DNA of 64,000 nucleotides from Nocardioides daeguensis (lineage in GTDB: Bacteria; Actinomycetota; Actinomycetes; Propionibacteriales; Nocardioidaceae): contig NZ_JAHTKU010000020.1 in assembly GCF_019192965.1 (NCBI RefSeq), positions 177,192 to 241,191 of the forward strand. Reading direction: 5' to 3'. A model generated the notes under the pieces. The model worked only from the letters and a program-made list of their open reading frames with translations. It did no database searches and was not told the origin of the DNA. Below are positions 52,505-61,513 of the stretch, in pieces. Each line of letters opens with the position of its first letter. The first letter of the stretch is position 1. The position numbers were made by a program, and so were the translations under genes.

Positions 52505-53341
52505 ATGGGGCGAGCTCCTGACCCAGTCATCACCCACGAGCTGAGCATGGCTTGGCAACACGTCTTCACCTGGGTGACGTGGGGCCTGGTGGGGGTGATG
52601 CTCGTGGCTGCGGTGCTGCTCGGTCGCCGCCACCGCACGCCGTTCTATCTCTTCGCGATCCTCGCGGCCGGAGTGGCCGCCTTCGCCGAACCCCTCTACG
52701 ACGTGGCCTTCGACCTGCACTTCTACGACTACCACGACGGCGCTCCGGGTGGCATGTGGTCGCACTTCACCGCATTCGACGTCGTGCAGCCGAACTGGAC
52801 CCACAGCGGCTACATCGTCTTGTACGCCGGGCTCGCGCTGTACGGCGGCAAGGCGCTCTACGACGGCCGCGTCGGCCGGCGCGGGCTGTTCTTGATCTGG
52901 TCGGCGGAGATCGCCACCTCCTGCGTCTTCGAGGTGATCGGCACCGGCACCGACGTCTACACCTACTACGGCGCCTTCGAGATGCGGCTGTGGAACTACC
53001 CGCTGGTGATCGGGGTCCTGGAGGGCACCCAGGTGGTGCTGTTCACCACGCTCGCCGTTCTGATCTGGCGGCGCGTCGAGACCGGCTGGGGACTCGCCGG
53101 CCTGATGGTCGCCTTCCCGATCACCTTCTTCGGCACCAACTTCGGGGTCGGCGCACCGGTGATCATCGCGCTTCACCTCGACGATCCCGCGCGGTCCAGC
53201 AGCATCGTCCTGGCCGCGACCTTCCTCAGCATGGCTCTGTGCGCCGTCGCCGTGTACGGGGCGAGCAAGTTCCTGCCGCGACCGCTCGGCGCCGCGCAGA
53301 CCGACGAGGTCCGCGCACCCCACGTCGTGCTCGTCGGCTGA
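52505..53341 (+). CDS. AveC-like multi-pass membrane protein, copy 2
   Basis: This 278-aa protein is a paralogue of the one at 14210. The same blocks recur: AEPLYDVAFDLHFYDY near residue 58 and VFEVIGTGTDVYTYYG followed by YPLVIGVLEGTQ near 140-170. About seven membrane helices are predicted. The ATG at 52505 (GAGG eight bases upstream) matches the paralogue's length better than the ATG at 52397. Relation to the AveC spirocyclase family is likely but not certain. Confidence 0.55.
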   Translation: MGRAPDPVITHELSMAWQHVFTWVTWGLVGVMLVAAVLLGRRHRTPFYLFAILAAGVAAFAEPLYDVAFDLHFYDYHDGAPGGMWSHFTAFDVVQPNWTHSGYIVLYAGLALYGGKALYDGRVGRRGLFLIWSAEIATSCVFEVIGTGTDVYTYYGAFEMRLWNYPLVIGVLEGTQVVLFTTLAVLIWRRVETGWGLAGLMVAFPITFFGTNFGVGAPVIIALHLDDPARSSSIVLAATFLSMALCAVAVYGASKFLPRPLGAAQTDEVRAPHVVLVG

Positions 53342-53486
53342 GACGACACACCGCCCGCCCCGGTGGGGCCGTCTGCAGCTCGACCAGCGCAGCGGTCCTG
53401 CCGGGGCCCTTCTTCGAGGAGAGAGCACCGATGCGCACCGAAGTACCAGGACCGCCGCGAGGACGCGGCTCGGGGAGCCCCTCGTG

Positions 53487-53804
53487 ATGTGGGTGTGGCT
53501 CGGCGTCGCCATCGTCACCGAGGTGACCGCGACGCTGAGCCTGCGGCAGTCGCAGGGATTCACCCAGCTGCTGCCGTCGATCGTCGTGGTCTGCGGCTAC
53601 AGCACAGCGTTCTACGCCCTCGCCCAGGCGTTGAAGAACGGGATGACGGTGGCAACGGCGTACGCGATCTGGTGCGGCGTGGGAATCGCGCTGATCGCGG
53701 CGCTCAGCGCGGTCCTGTTCGACGAGTGGCCGAGCGCGCTCCAGGTCGCCGGGCTGGTGCTCGTCACCATCGGCATCGTGACAGTGCAGCTCGGCAGCGC
53801 CTGA
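53487..53804 (+). CDS. Small multidrug resistance (EmrE-like) exporter
   Basis: This 105-aa protein has four membrane helices. It carries the essential glutamate in AIVTEVTATLSL near residue 13 and YAIWCGVGIALIAALS near 60, which are the EmrE/QacE (Qac) type rather than the guanidinium exporter type. It should export lipophilic cations by proton antiport. GTG 53484 or ATG 53487 may start it. It follows the AveC-like gene on the same strand. Confidence 0.9.
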   Translation: MWVWLGVAIVTEVTATLSLRQSQGFTQLLPSIVVVCGYSTAFYALAQALKNGMTVATAYAIWCGVGIALIAALSAVLFDEWPSALQVAGLVLVTIGIVTVQLGSA

Positions 53805-53816
53805 CGCCTCGGGAGT

Positions 53817-53845
53817 ACCGCCGCCCGCGCCACGCGGGCGGCGGT
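53817..53845. terminator. Bidirectional hairpin terminator
   Basis: A perfect 13-bp stem (53817-53829 with 53833-53845) and 3-nt loop lies between the convergent SMR and acyl-CoA dehydrogenase genes. Confidence 0.75.
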
Positions 53846-53849
53846 GCCG

Positions 53850-55004
53850 TCAGTACGAACGCGGAAGGCCCAGGCTGTGCTGGGCGACGTAGTTGAGGAT
53901 CATCTCCCGGTTGACCGGCGCGATGCGCAGGACCCGGGCCAGCCCCCAGAGCGGGATCAGGCCGTACTCCGCCGCCACGCCGTTGCCCCCATGGCACTGG
54001 ATCGCCGCGTCGAGCGCGGACAGCGCGGCCTCGGCCGCCAGGTACTTCGCCATGTTGGCGGCCTCTCCGGCCGGCTGACGCCGGTCGTGCAGCCACGCAG
54101 CGCGTGCGGTCATCAACGCGGCGGCCTCGACCTCGATCCGCGCGGCGGCGAGCGCGTGCGCCACGCCCTGGTGCGCGCCGATCGGGGTCCCCCAGACCGC
54201 GCGCTGGTTGGCGTAGTCGGCGGCCCGCTCGAGGGCGTAGCGACCGATGCCGACCAGGAGCGCCGCGCCGGTGACGCGTTCGGGGTTGAGCCCGTGGAAG
54301 ACCTGCGTGAACCCGGCGCCCTCCTCCCCGATCAGCCGGTCGGCCGGTACCCGCACGTCGTCGAAGAACAGCGTGAACTGACGCTCGGGCAGGGTCACCG
54401 ACACGGGCAGCGGCTGTGCGACGAGACCGGGATGGTCGGTGTCGACGACGAACAGCGAGAGCGCGGCGCCTCCGGTCCGGGGGTCGGTTCCCGTGCGGGC
54501 GACGACCAGGACCGCGTCGGCGACGTCGACACCGGAGATGTAGTGCTTGGTGCCGTTCAGGACCCATGCGTCTCCGTCGCGGCGAGCGGTCGTGGAGATC
54601 TCGTGGGCGTTGGAGCCGGCGTCCGGCTCGGTGATCGCGAAGACCACCCGGCCCTGACCGCTGGCCAGACGCGGCAGCCATTGCGCCTTCTGCTCGGGTG
54701 ACCCGAACTCGGCGATCACCTCGCCGCTGATCGCGCTCGCGACCAGGAGCAGCAGCAAGGGGCATCCGGCTGCTCCGGTCTCCTCGACGACGGCCGCCAG
54801 CTCGCACAGACCAGCGCCTCCCCCGCCGTACTCCTCGGGCACGTTGATCCCGATGTAGCCGTGGGCACCGAGCTCGAGCCAGAGCTCCTCGGTGAACTCC
54901 CGTGCCTCGGCCTTCTTCGTGTAGTACTCGTTGCCGTAGCGCGCGCTGATCGCCCGGACGGCGGAGCGGAGGGCACGGTCCTCCTCGCTCACGTGGAAGT
55001 CCAT
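53850..55004 (-). CDS. Acyl-CoA dehydrogenase
   Basis: This 384-aa FAD enzyme introduces the alpha-beta double bond in an acyl-CoA. The canonical loops are present: FAITEPDAGSNAHEIST near residue 125, AWVLNGTKHYISG, and the C-terminal QCHGGNGVAAEYGL near 345. It is the last gene of the thiolase operon and supplies the first step of that beta-oxidation cycle. It ends before a bidirectional terminator. Confidence 0.93.
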   Translation of the reverse strand: MDFHVSEEDRALRSAVRAISARYGNEYYTKKAEAREFTEELWLELGAHGYIGINVPEEYGGGGAGLCELAAVVEETGAAGCPLLLLLVASAISGEVIAEFGSPEQKAQWLPRLASGQGRVVFAITEPDAGSNAHEISTTARRDGDAWVLNGTKHYISGVDVADAVLVVARTGTDPRTGGAALSLFVVDTDHPGLVAQPLPVSVTLPERQFTLFFDDVRVPADRLIGEEGAGFTQVFHGLNPERVTGAALLVGIGRYALERAADYANQRAVWGTPIGAHQGVAHALAAARIEVEAAALMTARAAWLHDRRQPAGEAANMAKYLAAEAALSALDAAIQCHGGNGVAAEYGLIPLWGLARVLRIAPVNREMILNYVAQHSLGLPRSY

Positions 55005-55028
55005 CGTGCTGACCCTTCTTCCCTGGTC

Positions 55029-56060
55029 TCAGGCGACGAGCGCGGCGACGGTCCGGGCACGCGCCTCGGCGTCGAGCGGGTACGGCGTGTACAGGGTGAA
55101 CCTGTCGATGACGTCGGAGAAGCGTCGACGCACCTCGGCCGCCGCCTCCTCGGGCTCGCCCACGACGGCGAAGGCGCCCAGCACCTCGTCGTCGATGAGC
55201 GCGTCCATGTCCTGCCACCGGTGGGCCACGGAGAGACGGTGCAGCTCGTCGTGGAGATCGCCCCAGCCGTGCTCGTCGAGCACCGGTCGGTATGCCGGCG
55301 TCGCGCCGTAGAAGGCGAGCTGGTGGCGCACGGCCGCGACCGCCGTCGCCAGCTGCTCCTCGGTCGACCCGGTCGCGACCATGCCGGGATAGGCGACGAC
55401 GAATCCCCGCCGCTCGCGGCCGTTGTCCGCCAGGGTCTTCTCGATGAGCGGGAGCGTGACGTCGCGCAGGTAGCGCTCGGTCGTGAAGCCGTGCACGAAC
55501 AGCCCGTCGGCCCAGGACGCGGCGACCTCGGTCATCCGTGGCCCGACCGCGGCGAGCATGACGGGGGGCCGTCCCCACTCGTGGCGCGACGGCGTGAACA
55601 TCGGCGTCATCAGGGTGTGGCTGTAGAAGTCGCCCTGGAAGTCGAGGCGCTCCCCGGTCTCCCAGCTGTCCCAGATCGCGTGGAGGGCGGCGATGTACTC
55701 CGTCATCCGGGCGGCGGGCTGCGACCAGGGCATGCTGTAGCGCCGTTCGATGTGCGCCTTCACCTGGGTGCCGAGTCCGAGGACGAACCGTCCCCGGCTG
55801 AACGACTGCAGGTCGTGGGCGGAGGACGCGGTGGTCATCGGGCTCCGCGCGAAGGCGACGGCGACCGCGGTCCCGACGGTCAGGTCCGTGTCGTGCTCGG
55901 CCGCGATCAGCGGAGGGAGGAACGGGTCACGCCCGACCTCGGTGCTCCACACACCGTGGAAGCCGCACTGTGCGGCCGTCGACACCTGCCGGACGAGGCT
56001 CGCGAAGTCACCGCCGTCGGAGCCGTCGATCTGACCTCCGATGTTGGCGTCGATCCTCAC
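55029..56060 (-). CDS. LLM class F420-type oxidoreductase
   Basis: This 343-aa luciferase-like TIM barrel has FHGVWSTEVGRDPFLPPLIAAEH near residue 36, FSRGRFVLGLGTQVKAHIERRY near 92 and GRPPVMLAAVGPRMTEVAASWADG near 160. It resembles the F420-dependent group often annotated TIGR03617. It probably moves hydride to or from a CoA ester, for example reducing a double bond. The GTG overlaps the FadJ-type gene's stop, so it belongs to the beta-oxidation operon. Confidence 0.85.
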   Translation of the reverse strand: MRIDANIGGQIDGSDGGDFASLVRQVSTAAQCGFHGVWSTEVGRDPFLPPLIAAEHDTDLTVGTAVAVAFARSPMTTASSAHDLQSFSRGRFVLGLGTQVKAHIERRYSMPWSQPAARMTEYIAALHAIWDSWETGERLDFQGDFYSHTLMTPMFTPSRHEWGRPPVMLAAVGPRMTEVAASWADGLFVHGFTTERYLRDVTLPLIEKTLADNGRERRGFVVAYPGMVATGSTEEQLATAVAAVRHQLAFYGATPAYRPVLDEHGWGDLHDELHRLSVAHRWQDMDALIDDEVLGAFAVVGEPEEAAAEVRRRFSDVIDRFTLYTPYPLDAEARARTVAALVA

Positions 56061-58240
56061 GCGCTGAGTCCCGCCGGCTGGGCGGAGTCGACCAGCGAGG
56101 CCGGCGGCCGGAAGCGATCGCCGTACTGCTCGGCGAGCTCCTCGGCCCGTGCGACGAAGCCCTCGCGCCCGCCCTCGTACTGGTCGAGGAAGCGAAGCAC
56201 GCCGCCCGTCCAGGCCGGGAAGCCGATGCCGAGCAGGGAGCCGACGTTGGCGTCCGCGGGTGCCTCGATCACCCCTTCGGCGTGCGCCGCCCATGCCTCG
56301 AGGACCTCCGCGAAGAGGAGTCGCTCGGAGAGGTCCCGCAGCGTGGGCGTCGTGGCGGCACGGGGGAAGGCGTCGGCCAGCCCGGGCCAGAAGCCGCTGC
56401 GGCGGCCCTGCTCGTCGTAGTCGTAGAAGCCACCGCCGCCCGCGCGGCCGACCCGTCCCCAGTCGTCGATGAGGCGGTCGAAGACGTCATGGCTCGGGTG
56501 GGTGACCCATGCCTGGCCGGACGCCGCCGCCGCGGCACGGGCCTCCTCCCGGACGGCTCGAGGCAGGGTGAGGGTGAGCTCGTCGAGGAGCTGGAGGGCA
56601 CCCGCCGGGTAGCCCGCCTGCAGCGACGCCTGCTCGATGCTCGCCGGTGCGATGCCCTCGCCGACCATCGCCACTGCCTCGTTCAGGCGAGCGATGATGA
56701 CCCGGCTGGTGAAGAACCCGCGACTGTCGTTGACGACGATCGGCGTCTTGCCCAGCTGCACGACCAGGTCGAACGCCTTCGCGAGGGTCGCGTCGGACGT
56801 CGCCTCGCCGCGGATGATCTCCACCAGCGCCATCTTGTCGACCGGGGAGAAGAAGTGGACTCCGACGAAGTCCTCCGGACGGCCCACCGAGGCAGCGAGG
56901 GAGGTGATGGGGAGCGTCGAGGTGTTCGAGCCGAGCACCGCGTCCGGCCGGACGACCGCCTCGACCCGGCTGAAGATGTCTGCCTTGAGTGCGGCGTTCT
57001 CGAAGACCGCCTCGATGACGAAGTCGACGTCGCGGAGGTCGGCGAGATCGGCGGTGGCGGCGATGCGTGCCAGGAGGGCGTCGGCGTCGGCCTGGGTCCG
57101 CTGACCGCGCGCGACCGCTCGGCCCTCGACCTTCGCCGAGTAGGCACGGCCCTTCTCTGCGGCCTCCAGCGAGGTGTCGACCAGCACGACCTCGATGCCG
57201 ACCTTCGCGGCGGCGTAGGCGATTCCGGCGCCCATCATGCCGGCGCCGACGACACCGACCCGGGAGGCGCGGTACGTCGGCTGGCCGGAGGGCCGGCTCG
57301 CCCCGCCCTTGATCTGCTGCAGGTCGAAGAAGGTGAGGTTGATGCGGTTCTTGGCGATCGGCGCCGTGGCGATCTCGACGAAGTAGCGGCTCTCGATCCG
57401 GCTCGCCGCGTCGATGTCGACCTGCGCGCCCTCCACGGCAGCGGCCAGGATCGCCCGTTCGGCAGGTGCCGGGGCGCCGCCGGTGCGCGCCCGCAGCGTG
57501 GAGGAGAGGAAGGGCAGCTCGGCCGCGAGCGCGCCGTGCGTCTGGGTACCGCCGGGAAGGGTGAACCCTCTGGTGTCCCACGGCTGGACCGCGTCGGGAT
57601 GACCGACGATCCACTGCTTGGCGTAGGGCAGGAGATCGTCGCTCGTCGCCACCAGCTCGTCGACCAGGCCGAGCGCCCGGGCCTGCGCGGGCCGGAACCG
57701 CTTGCCGGTCAGGAGCACCTCGTCGAGCGCTCGCTTGGCTCCCAGGAGCCTGACGGTGCGCACGATCCCGCCACCGGCGGGAAGCAGACCGAGCCCGACC
57801 TCCGGGAGGCCGATCTGCACCCTGGGCGAGTCGACCGCGACCCGGTGGTGGGCGGCCAGAGCCAGCTCGAGGCCGCCGCCCAGGGCGGAGCCGTTGATCG
57901 CGGCGACCACGGGACGGCCCAGCGTCTCGAGTGCCCGCAGCTGGGCCTTGAGGTGGTCGAGGTGACGGGTGAACCGCGCCGCGTCCTCGGGCCCGAGGGC
58001 CACGATCTCGTGCAGGTCGCCGCCGGCCACGAAGGTGGACTTGCCCGAGGTGAGCACCACACCGGCGATGTCGTCCCGCTCGGTCTGCAGACGCTCGACG
58101 ATGGCGCTCAGCTCCGCGACGAAGCGGCTGTGGACGGTGTTCACGTCCTGGGTGGGGTCGTCGATCGTGATGACGACGACCCCGTCGCTCTCCTTGCGCC
58201 AGGTGAAGATCGGGTCGACAGGGTTCGGAACGCTGGTCAC
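56057..58240 (-). CDS. FadJ/FadB-type hydratase and 3-hydroxyacyl-CoA dehydrogenase
   Basis: This 727-aa multifunctional enzyme hydrates 2-enoyl-CoA and oxidises the 3-hydroxyacyl-CoA. The N-terminal crotonase domain (about 1-200) has FVAGGDLHEIVAL near residue 70 and GLPEVGLGLLPAGGGIVRTV near 140. The dehydrogenase part has the NAD motif VGVVGAGMMGAGIAYAAAKVG near 338 and VGVHFFSPVDKMALVEII near 450. GAGGAG precedes the GTG start. It is the second gene of the thiolase operon. Confidence 0.95.
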   Translation of the reverse strand: MTSVPNPVDPIFTWRKESDGVVVITIDDPTQDVNTVHSRFVAELSAIVERLQTERDDIAGVVLTSGKSTFVAGGDLHEIVALGPEDAARFTRHLDHLKAQLRALETLGRPVVAAINGSALGGGLELALAAHHRVAVDSPRVQIGLPEVGLGLLPAGGGIVRTVRLLGAKRALDEVLLTGKRFRPAQARALGLVDELVATSDDLLPYAKQWIVGHPDAVQPWDTRGFTLPGGTQTHGALAAELPFLSSTLRARTGGAPAPAERAILAAAVEGAQVDIDAASRIESRYFVEIATAPIAKNRINLTFFDLQQIKGGASRPSGQPTYRASRVGVVGAGMMGAGIAYAAAKVGIEVVLVDTSLEAAEKGRAYSAKVEGRAVARGQRTQADADALLARIAATADLADLRDVDFVIEAVFENAALKADIFSRVEAVVRPDAVLGSNTSTLPITSLAASVGRPEDFVGVHFFSPVDKMALVEIIRGEATSDATLAKAFDLVVQLGKTPIVVNDSRGFFTSRVIIARLNEAVAMVGEGIAPASIEQASLQAGYPAGALQLLDELTLTLPRAVREEARAAAAASGQAWVTHPSHDVFDRLIDDWGRVGRAGGGGFYDYDEQGRRSGFWPGLADAFPRAATTPTLRDLSERLLFAEVLEAWAAHAEGVIEAPADANVGSLLGIGFPAWTGGVLRFLDQYEGGREGFVARAEELAEQYGDRFRPPASLVDSAQPAGLSA

Positions 58241-58278
58241 TGCTTCTCCTCGATGGGTGGATCCGGTAGGTCCGCTGG

Positions 58279-59490
58279 TCACAGGCGCTCGACGACCGTG
58301 GCGATGCCCATGCCGCCGCCGACGCAGAGGGTGACGAGTCCACGCCGCTCCTGGCGTCGCTCGAGCTCGTCCAGGACGGTGGAGACGAGCATGGCTCCGG
58401 TGGCCCCGAGCGGATGGCCCATGGCGATGGCGCCTCCGTTGACGTTGACCTTCTCGTGCGGGATCCGCAGGTCCTTCATCCACTTCAGGACGACGGACGC
58501 GAAGGCCTCGTTGAGCTCGAAGAGGTCGATGTCGTCGAGCGTCAGACCAGCGGTCGCCAGCACCTTCTCGGTCGCCGGCGTGGGACCGGTCAGCATGATG
58601 GTGGGATCGGCGGCGGTGATCGCCGTGGCGACCACCCGGCCTCGCGGCTCGAGGTCGAGGTCCCTGCCGGCCTGCTCGCTGCCGACCAGCACCAGGGATG
58701 CACCGTCGACGATCCCGGAGGAGTTCGCGCCGGTGTGGACGTGGTCGATGCGGTCCACCCAGTGGTACTTCTGCAACGCGACCGCGTCGAAGCCGAGCTT
58801 GGTGCCCGGCACCTCGAACGAGGGCGCCAGCCGACCCAGCGACTCCACCGTCGAGCCCGGGCGCCGGTGCTCGTCGTGGTCGAGGACGACGACGCCGTTC
58901 TGGTCCACGACAGGGACGACCGACCGCTTGAAGCGGCCCTCCGTCCATGCGGTCTCCGCCCGGTTCTGGGACTCGACGGCGTAGCTGTCGACGTCCTCCC
59001 GGCTGAAGCCCTCGATGGTCGCGATCAGGTCGGCGCCGATCCCCTGAGGTGCGAAGTGGTGGTCGTAGGTCGTGGTGGGGTCCGTGAAGAGCGCGCCGCC
59101 GTCCGACATCATCGGGACCCGGGACATGGACTCGACACCTCCCGCCAGGACCATCCGGTCCCAGCCGGACCGCACCTTCGCCGCGGCGAGGTTGGTGGCC
59201 TCGAGCCCCGATGCGCAGTAGCGGTTCACCTGCACCCCCGCGACCGTCTCCGGCAGGCCGGACACCTGGGCGACCGCCTTGGCGATGTCGCCGCCCTGCT
59301 CGCCGATGGGGGTGACCACGCCGAGCACGATGTCGTCGATCGTGGCCGGGTCGAGACCGGGCAGACGACGCCGCAGCTCGTCCACGAGGCCGACGACGAG
59401 GTCGACCGGCTTGGTCCCGTGCAGCGCACCCTTCTTTCCCCGGCCACGCGGGGTGCGGATCGCCTCGTAGATGAACGCCTCGTGCGCCAT
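58279..59490 (-). CDS. Acetyl-CoA acyltransferase (thiolase)
   Basis: This 403-aa thiolase cleaves 3-ketoacyl-CoA. All catalytic motifs are seen: the nucleophilic Cys in [15 protein letters not shown] near residue 88, the His in [15 protein letters not shown] near 355, and the C-terminal [10 protein letters not shown]. It is the first gene of the operon thiolase, FadJ, F420-type, ACAD and is divergent from the LLM gene at 59670. Confidence 0.95.
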   Translation of the reverse strand: MAHEAFIYEAIRTPRGRGKKGALHGTKPVDLVVGLVDELRRRLPGLDPATIDDIVLGVVTPIGEQGGDIAKAVAQVSGLPETVAGVQVNRYCASGLEATNLAAAKVRSGWDRMVLAGGVESMSRVPMMSDGGALFTDPTTTYDHHFAPQGIGADLIATIEGFSREDVDSYAVESQNRAETAWTEGRFKRSVVPVVDQNGVVVLDHDEHRRPGSTVESLGRLAPSFEVPGTKLGFDAVALQKYHWVDRIDHVHTGANSSGIVDGASLVLVGSEQAGRDLDLEPRGRVVATAITAADPTIMLTGPTPATEKVLATAGLTLDDIDLFELNEAFASVVLKWMKDLRIPHEKVNVNGGAIAMGHPLGATGAMLVSTVLDELERRQERRGLVTLCVGGGMGIATVVERL

Positions 59491-59669
59491 GGATGCTCCT
59501 TCGTCGGTCGGCGCGATCGACGGTAGGAGCCCCGGACGGGGGCGGCATCACACCCCAGGGGGAGATTCCCGCGACTGCGGAGGGGGTCGCCGACACTCCC
59601 CCGGTGGCCGCAGGAAGTTCATCCTCGGGGAGGATCCGCCCGGCTGAGCCGAGAGGGTTCACTGAGCAG
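59491..59669. promoter_or_regulatory. 179-bp divergent promoter region
   Basis: This region lies between the thiolase operon and the rightward F420-type gene. It contains CACCCCAGGGGG (59551-59562), the reverse complement of which is close to the element at 49196-49210, and a second G-run/C-run set near 59580-59600. No standard promoter was certain. Confidence 0.35.
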
Positions 59670-60713
59670 ATGAAGCTGGGCTTGCAGCTGGGGTACTGGT
59701 CCGCACAACCGCCGCAGGGCGTCGGCGATCTCGTCGCCGCCGCGGAGGACGCGGGCTTCGATGCGATCTTCACCGCCGAGGCGTGGGGAAGCGACGCCTT
59801 CACGCCGTTGGCCTGGTGGGGCCGGGAGACCTCGAAGGTCCGGCTCGGCACCTCGATCGTGCAGATGTCCGGCCGGACGCCGGCCTCGATCGCCATGCAC
59901 GCGTTGACCCTCGACCACCTGAGCGGCGGCCGGGTCGTCCTGGGCATGGGCGTCAGCGGTCCCCAGGTCGTCGAGGGCTGGTACGGCGTGCCGTTCTCCA
60001 AGCCGCTGGCCCGCACCCGCGAGGTCGTCTCGATCATCCGCCAGGTCCTCGCCCGCGAGGCGCCCGTGACCAACGACGGCCCGCACCACCCGCTGCCCTA
60101 CAACGGCCCCGGGGCGGTCGGCCTCGGCAAGCCGCTCAAGCCGATCGTCCACCCGCTGCGCGCCGACCTCCCGATCTGGCTCGGCGCCGAGGGGCCCAAG
60201 AACGTCGCCCAGACCGCGGAGATCGCCGACGGGTGGATCCCGATCTTCTACACGCCCAAGAGCGCTGGCATGTACCAGCCGTGGCTCGACGAGGGCTTCG
60301 CGCGGCCGGGCGCGCGTCGTACCCGTGCCGACTTCGAGATCGCCGCCACCTGCCACCTGCAGGTCGTCGAGAACGCCGAGCAGAAGCAGCGGGTGATCGA
60401 GGCGATGAAGCCGTTCGTGTCGCTCTACATGGGCGGCATGGGCGCCAAGGAGCAGAACTTCCACACCCAGCTCTTCACCCGGATGGGGTACGGCGACCTC
60501 GCCGCCCGGGTGCAACAGCGCTTCCTGGCGGGCGATCGTGCCGGCGCCGCCGCGCTCGTCCCCGACGAGCTCGTGGACGACATGCACATCATCGGCACCC
60601 CGGCCGAGGTCAAGGAGCGCGCAGCGACGTGGGAGGCAAGCGGGGTCACCACCTTGATGCTCAGCCTGCGCTCCCCCGAGGAGATCCGCCGCGCCGCCGA
60701 CCTCCTCGCCTGA
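59670..60713 (+). CDS. LLM class F420-type oxidoreductase
   Basis: This 347-aa luciferase-like TIM barrel has a start, LGLQLGYWSAQPPQGVGDLV, and the blocks FTAEAWGSDAFTPLAWW near residue 36, VRLGTSIVQMSGRTPASIAM near 60, and LGAEGPKNVAQTAEIADGWIPIFY near 170. These fit the F420-dependent group often annotated TIGR03559. It probably reduces or oxidises a lipid-like substrate with F420. The ribosome site is weak. It is divergent from the thiolase operon. Confidence 0.88.
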   Translation: MKLGLQLGYWSAQPPQGVGDLVAAAEDAGFDAIFTAEAWGSDAFTPLAWWGRETSKVRLGTSIVQMSGRTPASIAMHALTLDHLSGGRVVLGMGVSGPQVVEGWYGVPFSKPLARTREVVSIIRQVLAREAPVTNDGPHHPLPYNGPGAVGLGKPLKPIVHPLRADLPIWLGAEGPKNVAQTAEIADGWIPIFYTPKSAGMYQPWLDEGFARPGARRTRADFEIAATCHLQVVENAEQKQRVIEAMKPFVSLYMGGMGAKEQNFHTQLFTRMGYGDLAARVQQRFLAGDRAGAAALVPDELVDDMHIIGTPAEVKERAATWEASGVTTLMLSLRSPEEIRRAADLLA

Positions 60714-60794
60714 GCACTCGAGGCATCCGACGAGCCACAGGAACGAGGACCGGGACTGGCGACCTTCGCGACCGACGCACCCTGGACTCCTGGG

Positions 60795-60811
60795 TAGCGA
60801 TCATCGCTACA
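60795..60811. terminator. Short palindrome after LLM gene
   Basis: GTAGCGAT-C-ATCGCTAC is a perfect 8-bp dyad with a 1-nt centre, flanked by CCT and AGG that can extend it with a bulge. It may terminate the gene ending at 60713 or be a protein site. Confidence 0.35.
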
Positions 60812-60911
60812 GGGAGGTGTCGGGCTCCCGGGTCAGGCTCCGCTGCGGGCGCCAACGACCAGACTCGGCGCGACGCTGTAGACGTCCATCGACTCTTCTC
60901 GACCACAACGC

Positions 60912-60953
60912 ACAGTGGCTCTGATCAGCATTTCTGCTGGTCAGAGCCACTGT
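60912..60953 (-). terminator. Hairpin just past the tRNA fragment
   Basis: A 19-bp stem (60912-60930 with 60935-60953, one G-U-type mismatch) with a 4-nt loop lies seven bases beyond the tRNA-Thr 3' end on the minus strand. It is probably the original terminator of that tRNA gene, which would mean this side is the native chromosome. Confidence 0.65.
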
Positions 60954-60959
60954 CGTCGG

Positions 60960-60999
60960 AGCCGCCTGTCGGAATCGAACCGACGACCTAGTCATTACA
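60960..60999 (-). tRNA. tRNA-Thr 3' half fragment (probable att site)
   Basis: On the minus strand the sequence reads from a TGT anticodon through the 3' anticodon stem, variable loop, a perfect T-arm (GTCGG-TTCGATT-CCGAC) and the acceptor strand AGGCGGC to the discriminator. The 5' half is absent: no matching GCCGCCT strand, D-arm or U33 occurs upstream. This is the usual remnant left when an element integrates at the anticodon-to-3' part of a tRNA gene. The intact tRNA is expected beyond 64000. Confidence 0.75.
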
Positions 61000-61513
61000 G
61001 CCGTCGCCAACTCACGGCGCCCGTGCCCGATGCATCCCCTGTCACTGACCTGCACCAACGCCACCCGACGCTTCCCGCGACATCCCTGCAACGACCGCTG
61101 CTTCACCGGCATGCGCCCGGTATCTCGCCCATATCTCGCCAGCAAGGCCGGGGTCATGGCTCAAGCAGAGACGGCACCTCCCCGCATCGCGCGCAGCATG
61201 CCAGCCCGACCATGTGGGGGCTGGCCTGGTCGGCGATGACAAGGCGCCACTCACGCCGGACATCGCGCCGGAAGACGCGATTCCGTCCGGTGGGACCGCC
61301 CGCGACCCACGACCTGTCGCCACTGAGCCACGCCGTGCTGCACGGCCGCCGTGGGCGGGCGGGCCGAGTCATGACGACGACCGCGTCCGGCGCGTGCTCG
61401 TCAGCTGCCGCGACGTCTTGCAAGGGCTAGCAAGGACGCTGCAAGCCCACTGGGGGAGAACTGGGGACCGAGCCTCGGGAGAGCACGTTCCGCCCCACAC
61501 AGATCGGAATGAC
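61000..61513. other. 514-bp region without supported gene
   Basis: This is the first part of the presumed integrated element. Short open frames exist in several frames but none has a good start, family match or coding pattern. No integrase was recognised here. Confidence 0.6.

Noticed and set aside
53342..53483. Possible guanidine riboswitch before the SMR gene.
   Set aside because: The paired hairpins with ACGR loops were not seen, and the protein looks EmrE/Qac-like rather than the guanidinium type.
60807..61157. A 116-codon minus-strand frame spanning the tRNA-Thr fragment, which might look like an integrase C-terminus.
   Set aside because: It has no tyrosine-recombinase motifs, and its central part is the tRNA sequence read as protein.
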